Assembly (NCBI GenBank): GCA_965198855.1
Contig: CBDAPZ010000001.1
Span: forward strand, 868,001 to 932,000
DNA length: 64,000 nucleotides
Reading direction: 5' to 3'
DNA from: BOG-908 sp965198855
GTDB taxonomy: Bacteria; Pseudomonadota; Alphaproteobacteria; Acetobacterales; Acetobacteraceae
Shown here: positions 26,317-33,998 of the stretch, piece by piece
How the letters are laid out: every line of letters begins with the position of its first letter
Numbering within the stretch: position 1 is the stretch's first letter
Notes under the pieces: generated by a model
The model's input: the letters and a program-made list of their open reading frames with translations, nothing else
Told to the model about the DNA's origin: nothing
The model's database searches: none
Program-made: the position numbers and the translations under genes

Positions 26317-27888
26317 CTATGCCGCCTTCACGAGATCGCCGGAGGTTTCCGCAGCGGCGAGCAGGCTGCGCTTGTCGATCTTGCCGGTGGGTGTCAGCGG
26401 CAGAGACGGCAACACGAAAAACCGGCTTGGGCATTTGTAGCTTGCGAGATGACGGGCCGCATATTGGGAGAGTTCGGTGCTGTCCGGCAGGTGGCCAGTG
26501 CGCGGTACCACGAAGGCCAGTATCTCCTCGCCTTGTGCACTTGGGCGGCCGGCGACGGCCGCCTGCAGCACGGCTTCGTGGCCGGCCAGTACGGCTTCGA
26601 CTTCGCCGGGATAGACGTTGAAGCCGAAACGGATGATCAGGTCATTCGCACGGCCGGTGATGATCAGGTCGCTTGCATCGAGCCGTGCAAGGTCTCCGGT
26701 GCGGAACCAGCCCTCGCCATCAAGCACCGATTGCGTGCGCGCGGGATCGCGATAATAGCCGCGCATCACGCTGGGGCTGCGGACGAAGAGCTCGCCGGCC
26801 TCGCCAGGCTTCGCAGGGGCGCCGTCTTCGCCGACCAGGCGGGCCTCTACGCCCGGTAGTAGCGGGCCGACGGAGCAATCCGCACGTTCCTCGCCTGGAC
26901 GTATCTGCGCGATGGTCGGGCCGCATTCGGTGATGCCGTAGCCGTGGTGCAGGGGAATGCCGAAAAACCTCTCCGCTTCCTGCTTTACTCCAAGCTCCAG
27001 CGGCGCGCCGGAGACGGAGAGAATGCGCAGGCTGGGCGCATCCGGTGTCGCCTGGTTCCGCTGCCCCGCATATTCCAACAGCAGACTTAGCATCGAAGGT
27101 GCGCCGAGCACGATTGTGATGGCGTTTTGCGATAGCGCGTTGAGGAAAGCCGGCGGGGTGAAGCGCGCGAGGAAATGCACCGATGCGCCGTGCATCAGCG
27201 CGCCGAGCAACACCACCGAAAGCCCCACGATGTGCGAGATCGGCAATATGCCGAGCAGACTGTCAGATGGGCCCAGGCTACGGATCGCGCCCGATATGGC
27301 TGCCATGTAGAGCAGATTGCGGTGCGTGAGCATTACGCCTTTCGGTTCGCCGGAGGACCCTGAGGTATAAATCAGCACCGCGACCTGATCGGCGGCCGCG
27401 TCCTGCACCGTTTCTGCCTCGGCTTGTGGGTCGGCGGCGGAGGCGGCAATGCGGCCAAGCCCGGGCAATTCGATCGTGGCCAGCCCGAAATGCGCCGCAT
27501 GCCTGCGCGCCTGCACCGATCCCAGCACTGCGCATACCAGCCGCGGCGTGCAGCGCTTTTGTAGAATCTCGATCTCGGGCGCGGATAAACGTGCATTGAC
27601 CAGCACCGCCCAGGCATCGATCGCCGAACACGCCAGCAGCAAAGCGGCAGCCTCCCGGCTGTTCTCGGTGATCAGCAACACACGGTCGCCGCCACCCACG
27701 CCCGATGCGCGCAACCATGCGGCGCCGCTGCGGATCGCATCGGCCAATGCACCGAAAGACCAGTCGCCACCTTCATCGCAGAGCGCAAGCGCCGCAGCGT
27801 CGCGCTCGGCCTGCGCAAAGACGAGTTCATGCATCCGTCGTGGTAGAGAGGCGAGCACGGCTGCCGACTTTAAATCATGGCTGCTCAC
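26317..27888 (-). CDS. AMP-forming acyl/aminoacyl ligase (ANL superfamily)
   Basis: 523 aa from GTG 27888, overlapping the upstream hydrolase gene by 4 bases (GTGA). ANL core motifs are all present: YTSGSSGEPKG (P-loop), GYGITECGPTIAQI, GWFRTGDLA, GRANDLIIRFGFNVYP and the catalytic PTGKIDKRSL Lys. It activates a carboxylic acid as adenylate and passes it to CoA or a carrier-protein thiol. Because a carrier-thioesterase didomain is encoded three genes upstream, loading that carrier is an attractive role, but a free acyl-CoA ligase cannot be excluded. Substrate residues are not readable with confidence. No carrier or condensation domain is fused. Confidence 0.9.
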   Translation of the reverse strand: MSSHDLKSAAVLASLPRRMHELVFAQAERDAAALALCDEGGDWSFGALADAIRSGAAWLRASGVGGGDRVLLITENSREAAALLLACSAIDAWAVLVNARLSAPEIEILQKRCTPRLVCAVLGSVQARRHAAHFGLATIELPGLGRIAASAADPQAEAETVQDAAADQVAVLIYTSGSSGEPKGVMLTHRNLLYMAAISGAIRSLGPSDSLLGILPISHIVGLSVVLLGALMHGASVHFLARFTPPAFLNALSQNAITIVLGAPSMLSLLLEYAGQRNQATPDAPSLRILSVSGAPLELGVKQEAERFFGIPLHHGYGITECGPTIAQIRPGEERADCSVGPLLPGVEARLVGEDGAPAKPGEAGELFVRSPSVMRGYYRDPARTQSVLDGEGWFRTGDLARLDASDLIITGRANDLIIRFGFNVYPGEVEAVLAGHEAVLQAAVAGRPSAQGEEILAFVVPRTGHLPDSTELSQYAARHLASYKCPSRFFVLPSLPLTPTGKIDKRSLLAAAETSGDLVKAA

Positions 27889-28553
27889 CGGACGTGCTCC
27901 GCAATGAAGGCGGACACGTAAGGTGCGGCCTCGTCCACGATGATGTGGTCCAGTCCAGGCAGAAGCATCAGTTGCGCATCAACACCCGCATCCTGCAAGC
28001 GCTGCGCCGCATCCTGCGAACGCGCTGCCGGCACGACGCTATCCGCCATGCCATGCACGAGCAGAACCGGGGGCCTGCACACGGGCACAAAAGCGCCCTC
28101 CGGCGCCAGCAACGCACCGGCAATGCTGATAATGCCTTGTGGTGCCATGGGCCGCGCCAAACCCGCCAGCAACGACACCATGGCGCCCTGGCTGAAACCC
28201 ACGAACCAAACAGCGTCTTTAGGCAGTCCCAGCCGGGTCAGCTCTGCATCGACCTGACGGTTCAGACCAGCTGCCGCGTCTTCCGCTTCCGCAGAACGTT
28301 CCTGCAGCGGGCGCTCCAGAGAAAACCACTGCCGACCACGTGAGGTGCTCAACATGTCACGAAAGCTGAACCGGCACGGCGTCGGCGCGTCCGGCAAAAA
28401 ATGCAACGCGGAAGAGAAGGGCAATGATTCGGCAAGAGGCGCGAGCTGAGAAGAGTCGCCGCCGAAACCATGGCAAAAAACAATAAGGAAGGTTGAGGGA
28501 GCAGTGCCTGTCCCCCCAAACCCGCCGGCATTATTTGTGAGAACGCTCATCAT
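27885..28553 (-). CDS. Alpha/beta hydrolase (carboxylesterase/phospholipase family)
   Basis: 222 aa from ATG 28553, overlapping the methyltransferase stop by 4 bases; ATG 28550 is an alternative. Oxyanion-side motif FCHGFGGDSSQL, nucleophile elbow GFSQGAM (Ser at about 121), acid Asp in LLVHGMADSVVP and His in LPGLDHIIVDE form a complete triad. The fold is that of small carboxylesterase/acyl-protein-thioesterase-like enzymes. Inside this operon it could act as a type II editing thioesterase, a deacylase on the saccharide, or an esterase on the small-molecule product. Confidence 0.85.
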   Translation of the reverse strand: MMSVLTNNAGGFGGTGTAPSTFLIVFCHGFGGDSSQLAPLAESLPFSSALHFLPDAPTPCRFSFRDMLSTSRGRQWFSLERPLQERSAEAEDAAAGLNRQVDAELTRLGLPKDAVWFVGFSQGAMVSLLAGLARPMAPQGIISIAGALLAPEGAFVPVCRPPVLLVHGMADSVVPAARSQDAAQRLQDAGVDAQLMLLPGLDHIIVDEAAPYVSAFIAEHVR

Positions 28554-29356
28554 AGGGTCGCGTGGATCAGGCTTGGAGCGGCGCGGCGGGATGGAAAAAC
28601 GCGATCAAACAGAGCGGCCACAAACGAGGGTGTGCGGCCTGGAAGGCGATACGGGAGAAAACGCAGTGCGCGCAGGCCGGGATGCCAGCGGTGCAACGTG
28701 GGCGCAATCTCGTGGCGATCGAGCGACCAGTGCATCGGTGGCAAAGCAAACTCCGCACTCTGGCGATGGCCCTGCAATGTGGCACGCGACAACCAATGCG
28801 GCACCACGTCGAACGCAATTTCCGCACCCGGAAAACGCTGCGCCAGACGGCAGAAAACCGACTGTACCAAAGCCGGCGGAAGATACATGAACAGGCCCTG
28901 GGCGATGAAGAACACACCCTGCGCTGCATCGATCGCGTCGAGCCAGTCATCGCCGGTGACGTCGGCCGCCAAATGGGTGAATCGGCCGCCGGGCTGCAGG
29001 AAGGTCTCGCGCGCGGCAATGCCCTCCGGCAGGTCAATGCTCAGCCAGCGTATCGAGCCGTTATCGACGCGAAAAGCCTGCGTCTCCAGGCCTTCGCCGA
29101 GAGAAACCACCAGGCCGTTAGGATGTTTTTTCACCCAAGCTTTTACGGCTTTGTCGAGCAGGGCGGCACGCAAGGCGAAGAGACGGTTCGGTGGGCCGAA
29201 CCGCGCCGTAAAATCGCAATCGATACGTTCGACGAGGCCGGCGGCTCGTGGGTCGCGCAGCAGCGCCGGCTGCTTGTGGAATTCGGCCGCGCGGGCATGA
29301 AGAGTCCACAACATGGTTTCCGGCACGCCTTGCAGCGCGAGGGTGTGCGCTTTCAT
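28550..29356 (-). CDS. LCM/PPM-type SAM-dependent O-methyltransferase
   Basis: 268 aa. Family signs are the N-terminal VPETMLWTLHARAAEF, motif I LVVSLGEGLETQAFRVD, then WLSIDLPEGIAAR and the FIAQGLFMYLPP block. These are diagnostic of the leucine-carboxyl-methyltransferase family, often annotated as O-methyltransferases of polyketide biosynthesis, which methylate carboxylates or hydroxyls of small molecules and carrier-bound intermediates. Overlaps the genes on both sides by 4 bases. Its presence beside a carrier-thioesterase protein supports a small-molecule assembly role; a sugar-methylating role is the alternative. Confidence 0.88.
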   Translation of the reverse strand: MKAHTLALQGVPETMLWTLHARAAEFHKQPALLRDPRAAGLVERIDCDFTARFGPPNRLFALRAALLDKAVKAWVKKHPNGLVVSLGEGLETQAFRVDNGSIRWLSIDLPEGIAARETFLQPGGRFTHLAADVTGDDWLDAIDAAQGVFFIAQGLFMYLPPALVQSVFCRLAQRFPGAEIAFDVVPHWLSRATLQGHRQSAEFALPPMHWSLDRHEIAPTLHRWHPGLRALRFLPYRLPGRTPSFVAALFDRVFPSRRAAPSLIHATL

Positions 29357-30540
29357 GCGGAGCGCTTTGCAAGCGCATCGTCGATGGCCGCGGTGAGCTG
29401 GGCGGCGGTGGCCGCGGCGTCGCCGCGCACCAGGGTCTGGTGATCGGTGGGCGCTTCGCGCACCACGAGCTCCTGCACCAGATGGCCCCAGATCGCCTGC
29501 GGTTTGAAAGGGATGGCCTGCTGCCCGGTGGCGCGGAACACCACAAGGCGACCGGGATAGAAGCGCGGAATGTAGGCCGCGAAAGCCTCGCGGGCGCCGG
29601 CCGTGACGCGGTCGATGGTCTCGTAGGCGGTGGCGCCGATGGCGGGGGCGTCGAGCGCGGTCAGCATGTCGCGATGCACGCTGGCGCGGCCGGCGAAATC
29701 ATGCACCCAGGCGGTGCGCATGATGTCGAGCGGAAGGGTCACGGCGCGCGCGACGCCGCGGAGGAGATGCTCGGCTGCGGCGAGCGGCGAGCGGCTCTGC
29801 AGCTTGCCGAAATGGCGCTTTGCGAGGCCGGCCCACAGTTTTGGCGAGGTATAGATAACGGCTTGCCGCGCGAAAGCGCTCACGCGGCTGGCGAGACGCC
29901 AGGTGCCTGGATGGGGGAAGGTGTCGAGCAGGGCGAGCAGGGCGACCTCTTCGCCGGTCTGCAACAATTGGCGGGCCATCTCGAAGGCGACAAGACCGCC
30001 GAAGGAGTAGCCGGCGAGCAGATACGGACCGTTCGGGGCAACGGTGCGCAGGTCCGCAATGTGGGCTGCGGCCATGTCTTCCACGCGGTCGAGTGCGGGT
30101 GCGATGCCGTCCATGCCCTGGGCCTCGATGCCCCATACGGCGCGTGTGCCGCCAATGCGCCGCGCGAGGTCGCGCAGGATCATGACCGAGCCGCCCATGC
30201 CGTGCAGCAGGAAGAGCGGCGGGCCAGCCTGGCGGGATTTCGCCGGGCGCAGTTCCACCAGGCAGGTGCTGCGGCTGGCGGATTGGCGGGAGAGCAGACG
30301 GTCGGTGAGTTTGCCCACTGTGGAGGCGTCGTAGATGGCGGTCATCGGCAGGGTATGGCCGGTTGCGTCCTCGATGTTGAGAAACAGCGAGAGCGCCATC
30401 AGCGAATCGCCGCCGAGCTCGAAGAAATCATCGTCGTCACTTGGGTTTTCGGCGCCGAGCACGGTTTCGAAGGCGTTCTTGACGGCTTGCAGGATGGTGA
30501 GACGCGCCGCTTCAGGTGCAGGAGCCAAGGATGTGCTCAC
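29353..30540 (-). CDS. Peptidyl/acyl carrier protein-thioesterase didomain
   Basis: 395 aa from GTG 30540, overlapping the MetA-like gene by 4 bases. Residues about 15-85 are a phosphopantetheine carrier with DDFFELGGDSLMAL (Ser46 as attachment site), of the NRPS PCP type. Residues about 100-395 are an NRPS/PKS type I thioesterase: LFLLHGMGGSV, AGYSFGGLVAFEMAR (nucleophile Ser179), LLDTFP (Asp206) and a late TDHQTL His. This is the usual C-terminal end of an NRPS module, here without condensation or adenylation domains in cis. Those functions could come in trans from the AMP ligase at 26.3 kb and the ATP-grasp ligase at 34 kb. Needs a phosphopantetheinyl transferase from elsewhere. Confidence 0.93.
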   Translation of the reverse strand: MSTSLAPAPEAARLTILQAVKNAFETVLGAENPSDDDDFFELGGDSLMALSLFLNIEDATGHTLPMTAIYDASTVGKLTDRLLSRQSASRSTCLVELRPAKSRQAGPPLFLLHGMGGSVMILRDLARRIGGTRAVWGIEAQGMDGIAPALDRVEDMAAAHIADLRTVAPNGPYLLAGYSFGGLVAFEMARQLLQTGEEVALLALLDTFPHPGTWRLASRVSAFARQAVIYTSPKLWAGLAKRHFGKLQSRSPLAAAEHLLRGVARAVTLPLDIMRTAWVHDFAGRASVHRDMLTALDAPAIGATAYETIDRVTAGAREAFAAYIPRFYPGRLVVFRATGQQAIPFKPQAIWGHLVQELVVREAPTDHQTLVRGDAAATAAQLTAAIDDALAKRSA

Positions 30541-31445
30541 GCGACCATCTCCCTCTTCTGATTTATCCAGTTTCGGATAAGAGACTCAAAACCGCTGCAA
30601 GACATGCCGGGGGGGGTGGGGGCTTGGAGGGCTTCTTGCGGCGTATACGCCGAGCCCTCCAAGGCATTGCTGCCCCAATCTTTCTTGCTTGGGAGGGTTG
30701 GCTTGTAGTCGCTTGTCTTGCTCTCGTACCTTTTTGCGTCGCGATTATATTCCCCCAGCAACGCGCTTTCTTCGTATTCCGGGTGTCCTTGAAGGAAGAT
30801 TTGCGGGGCGCCGTTTGTGGGGACGAAGATGTCCACGCCCGCATTCGGGCCCTGCGTGAGCACTTCGTAGCCTTTGGCCTGGAGATCTTCGGCGCGCAGG
30901 TCGTTCCAGCGGGAATGCGCGACGGCGTAGTTTACTGGCATGCCTTGGAGAAGCTTGTGGCTGGTGACGGCGGATTGCATGAAGACGCCGAATTTCTTTT
31001 CCGGTAGGCGGTGGCGTTCGATGCCTGCAAAATGCAGGACGGCGGCGTGGGCGGCCAGACACGAGAAGAGGGCGGGGACGTTTCCTGCAGCCGACCAGTC
31101 GAAGAGTTCCGTGAGGCCCGGCCAGAAGATCTCGTCGTTAAGCCTGGCGCGTATGGGTTCGGCGCCGCTGAACAGCAGGGCGTCGGGTGGGGAGGCGCGG
31201 AGTTCGTCCAGCGTCATGTAGTGGCGGGCGATGCGGGCTTCGGCCATTTCACCGCGTGGGATGGCAGGCAGGGTGACGCAGCGAAAATCGATCTGCGATT
31301 GCGGGCAGGCGGCCTGCATGAGGCGGTGGAAACGCCGTTCGGTGATGGCCAGCGCGGCGTCGGCCATGTTGTTGACGAGGACAACGCGCAGTGTGTCGGT
31401 GCCGGCAGCTGTCGTGTTCCGCGGCAAGGACTGGATTTCAGGCAT
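30537..31445 (-). CDS. MetA-like homoserine/serine O-acyltransferase
   Basis: 302 aa from ATG 31445 (8-base overlap with the MetY-like gene); the open frame to 31544 is internal to that gene. MetA-fold features: LVNNMADAALAITERRFH near the start, nucleophile Cys129 in LFSCLAAHAA, HSRWNDL near 177 and His221-x-Glu223 in QGHPEYE, matching the catalytic Cys, His and Glu of MetA. In the SGAEPIRARLNDEIFW segment, the position that is Glu (acetyl) or Gly (succinyl) in classical MetA appears to align with Ile98, so the acyl donor is not predictable. It belongs to a divergent subfamily. Either it serves methionine synthesis or makes an activated O-acyl amino acid for the product of this cluster. Confidence 0.82.
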   Translation of the reverse strand: MPEIQSLPRNTTAAGTDTLRVVLVNNMADAALAITERRFHRLMQAACPQSQIDFRCVTLPAIPRGEMAEARIARHYMTLDELRASPPDALLFSGAEPIRARLNDEIFWPGLTELFDWSAAGNVPALFSCLAAHAAVLHFAGIERHRLPEKKFGVFMQSAVTSHKLLQGMPVNYAVAHSRWNDLRAEDLQAKGYEVLTQGPNAGVDIFVPTNGAPQIFLQGHPEYEESALLGEYNRDAKRYESKTSDYKPTLPSKKDWGSNALEGSAYTPQEALQAPTPPGMSCSGFESLIRNWINQKREMVA

Positions 31446-32748
31446 GGATGCCTCCGACGACGACAGGTTTTTGTGCGGTTGCGGCGTGCAGGGCCTGGTC
31501 GAGATCGGCCAAGATATCGTCGATATGTTCGATGCCGATGGCAAGGCGCACGGTGTCGGGGGTGATGCCCGCCGAGAGCAGTTCCTCGGTGTTGAGCTGG
31601 CGATGGGTGGTCGAGGCGGGGTGGGTGGCGAGGGATTTGGCGTCGCCCATGTTGACCAGCCGCTTGAACATGTTCAGCGCATCAAGGAAGCGCTTGCCGG
31701 CTTCGTATCCGCCGCGGACACCGAAGGTGAGAAGGGCGGGGGCGTTCCCGTTGAGATAACGATTGAGCAAGGCATGGTAAGGGCTTTCCGGAAAGCCCGC
31801 ATAGTTCACCCAGTTGACGGCGCTATGGTCGCGCAGGAAATGTGCGACAGCGCGCGTGTTGGCGACGTGGCGTTCGATGCGCAAAGGCAGGGTTTCGAGG
31901 CCTTGCAGGATCAGGAAGCCGTTAAAGGGCGAGAGGGTCGAGCCGGTGTTGCGCTGGCATACGGTGCGGCAGCGGGCGACGAAGGCGGCCCGACCAAATT
32001 GCTCGGTGTAGACGACGTCGTGATACGACGGCTCGGGCTCGACAAACATGGGGAAGCGTTCGCCGTGGGCGTTCCAGTCGAAATTGCCGGCGTCGACGAT
32101 CATGCCGCCGAGGCTGTTGCCGTGACCGCCGATGAATTTGGTCAGCGAGTGCAGAACCACGTCGGCGCCGTGCTCGATCGGGCGCAGCAGAATAGGGGTG
32201 GCGACGGTGTTGTCGACGATCAGCGGCACGCCGCCAGCATGGGCTGCATCGGCGAGGCCGGCGATGTCGGCAATGTTGCCGGCAGGGTTGCCGACGCTTT
32301 CGCAGTAGACGGCCTTCGTGCGTCCGTCGATGAGTCTGGCGACGGCTTCCGGCGAATCGTTTTCGGCGAACCGGACGGCGACGCCCTGGCGTTTGAAAAT
32401 CTGGGCGAGCAGCGTGTAGGTGGCGCCGTAGAGCTGCGGCAGCGAGACGATGTTGTCGCCGGACTCGACGATGTTCATGAATGCATAATGGATCGCGGCG
32501 GAGCCCGCGCTGACGCTCAGCCCTTCGACGCCGCCCTCCAGCGCGGTAACTCGTTTTTCCAGCACCGTGTTGGTAGGATTGCCGATGCGGGTATATATGT
32601 TGCCCGGCACTTCAAGGTTGAACAGGGCGGCGCCGTGGTCGGCGCTGTCGAACTCGAAGGCAGCCGTCTGGTAGATCGGCACCGCGCAGGCATGGCTGCT
32701 CGGGTCGCCGTCATAGCCTGCGTGCAGCGCGATTGTCTCGGGTTTCAT
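31438..32748 (-). CDS. MetY-like PLP-dependent gamma-replacement enzyme (O-acylhomoserine sulfhydrylase family)
   Basis: 436 aa from ATG 32748, overlapping the oxidoreductase stop by 4 bases. Cys/Met-metabolism PLP fold: IYQTAAFEF, YTRIGNPTN at about 52-60, VDNTVATP with Asp179 at the cofactor, and the Schiff-base Lys204 in SLTKFIGGHGNSLGG. Length, the long SPYHALLNRYL region and the C-terminal SVRLAIGIEH-type block (TVRLAIGIEHIDDIL) match MetY rather than MetB or MetC. It would replace the acyl group of an O-acylhomoserine by sulfide, a thiol or, in specialised relatives, a carbon or nitrogen nucleophile. The acyl donor enzyme is encoded directly downstream. Confidence 0.9.
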   Translation of the reverse strand: MKPETIALHAGYDGDPSSHACAVPIYQTAAFEFDSADHGAALFNLEVPGNIYTRIGNPTNTVLEKRVTALEGGVEGLSVSAGSAAIHYAFMNIVESGDNIVSLPQLYGATYTLLAQIFKRQGVAVRFAENDSPEAVARLIDGRTKAVYCESVGNPAGNIADIAGLADAAHAGGVPLIVDNTVATPILLRPIEHGADVVLHSLTKFIGGHGNSLGGMIVDAGNFDWNAHGERFPMFVEPEPSYHDVVYTEQFGRAAFVARCRTVCQRNTGSTLSPFNGFLILQGLETLPLRIERHVANTRAVAHFLRDHSAVNWVNYAGFPESPYHALLNRYLNGNAPALLTFGVRGGYEAGKRFLDALNMFKRLVNMGDAKSLATHPASTTHRQLNTEELLSAGITPDTVRLAIGIEHIDDILADLDQALHAATAQKPVVVGGIHA

Positions 32749-33998
32749 GCTGCCTCTGTCATAAGGCTTTCGGCGTCGTTCTGCGGCGCAGGATCGCGGC
32801 GTGTCGATCTGCCGCTGCGGGCGAGATGGCGGGTGAGGGTACGTGCGGTGAAATCCGCACCAAAGGCGAAGCGCAGCACCGGGCCGAAGCTGTAGGCGGC
32901 AGCGAGGCCGGTGACGTAGAGGCCAGGCACGCTCGTCTCGAATTTTCCCGAGAGATGCGGGATGTTGCTGGTCTCGGCGATCTCGTTGCAGAGTTTCGCA
33001 TCGAGAAAGGGCAGGCGACGCAGATCGGGGCGGTAGCCGGTGGCGGCGATGACATGATCGACGATTTCGATACGGCGCTCGCCGGACGTCGACAACACCG
33101 ACAGTTCCACCGTGTTGCCGCGTGCGATGGCGCCGGTGACGCCGGTGTTCAGCTGCACGTCTACATGGTTTTCGACCGGCGCACGTGTCCACCAGCCAGC
33201 GGATGGGCCGAGATGCCTGGCGATCACCTTGTGGCGGAACTCTTCCGGCAGGTAGCGGAACAGCATCGGCGCATCGGTACAGATGCGCGATTTCCAGCCC
33301 GGGCCGAGGCCTGATTGCGGCGCGCGCAGCGATTCCATGAAGCTGCGCGGGCGCAATGTCGGCGGCCCGAGAAAGGCCACGCGCTTGCCGCGCACTAGAA
33401 GTTTCGTCTCGGCACCGGCTTGGGCAAGCAGCGCCGCGGTATCGATCGCGGACGCGCCGGCGCCGATCACGGCGACGCGGCGGCCGGCAAACACCTCCAG
33501 GTCGCGATGTTCGCTGGCATGGCCTGCGAGATCTTCCGGCAGGCCGGCCAGCACTTCCGGCATATGCTCGTAATGGCTGATGCCGGTGGCGATCACCACG
33601 CGGCGTGCCTGCGCGGTCTCGCCGTTCGCAAGTTCGATGCGGTATCCGGTCGCGCTGCGCTCGAGCCTGACCACGTCCTTCATTTCAAGATGCGGCACCT
33701 TGCGTTTCTGGAAAGCGAGCCCGTACGTGCAGAACAGATCCAACGTCACCGGCAGGCCGGCATCACGGTAATTGATGCGTTGCTCATGGCAGTAGGTGCC
33801 GAGCGTGAGATCGCCGGCACCGTCGTAAAGGCTCGATGCAAAACCTTCGGATTTCAGTTTCATCCCCGCCGGCATGTGGGTGCGCCAGGTCTGCATCGGG
33901 GTGCCGAAGATGCGATGCTCGATTCCCCGCGTGCGCAACGAGGCGGACAGCGACAATCCGTAGGGGCCTGCGCCGATGATGGCGATGTCGGTCGTCAT
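32745..33998 (-). CDS. FAD-dependent NAD(P)-binding oxidoreductase (monooxygenase-like)
   Basis: 417 aa from ATG 33998, overlapping the ATP-grasp gene by 4 bases. FAD-binding IIGAGPYGLS at 7-16, a second Rossmann motif VIGAGASAID at 177-186 for NAD(P)H, and the ATGYRPDLRRLP block near 320 give a two-dinucleotide-domain flavoprotein of the flavin-monooxygenase / lysine-ornithine N-hydroxylase relatives. No FxGxxxHxxxWP fingerprint is seen, so classical FMO and BVMO are unlikely. N- or S-oxidation of an amino-acid-derived intermediate is plausible given the neighbours; substrate unknown. Confidence 0.8.
   Translation of the reverse strand: MTTDIAIIGAGPYGLSLSASLRTRGIEHRIFGTPMQTWRTHMPAGMKLKSEGFASSLYDGAGDLTLGTYCHEQRINYRDAGLPVTLDLFCTYGLAFQKRKVPHLEMKDVVRLERSATGYRIELANGETAQARRVVIATGISHYEHMPEVLAGLPEDLAGHASEHRDLEVFAGRRVAVIGAGASAIDTAALLAQAGAETKLLVRGKRVAFLGPPTLRPRSFMESLRAPQSGLGPGWKSRICTDAPMLFRYLPEEFRHKVIARHLGPSAGWWTRAPVENHVDVQLNTGVTGAIARGNTVELSVLSTSGERRIEIVDHVIAATGYRPDLRRLPFLDAKLCNEIAETSNIPHLSGKFETSVPGLYVTGLAAAYSFGPVLRFAFGADFTARTLTRHLARSGRSTRRDPAPQNDAESLMTEAA

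Noticed and set aside
29248..32895. Plus-strand frames of 437 and 554 codons (29248-30561, 31231-32895)
   Set aside because: Antisense to the carrier-thioesterase, MetA- and MetY-like genes, which have complete motifs and coupled starts.
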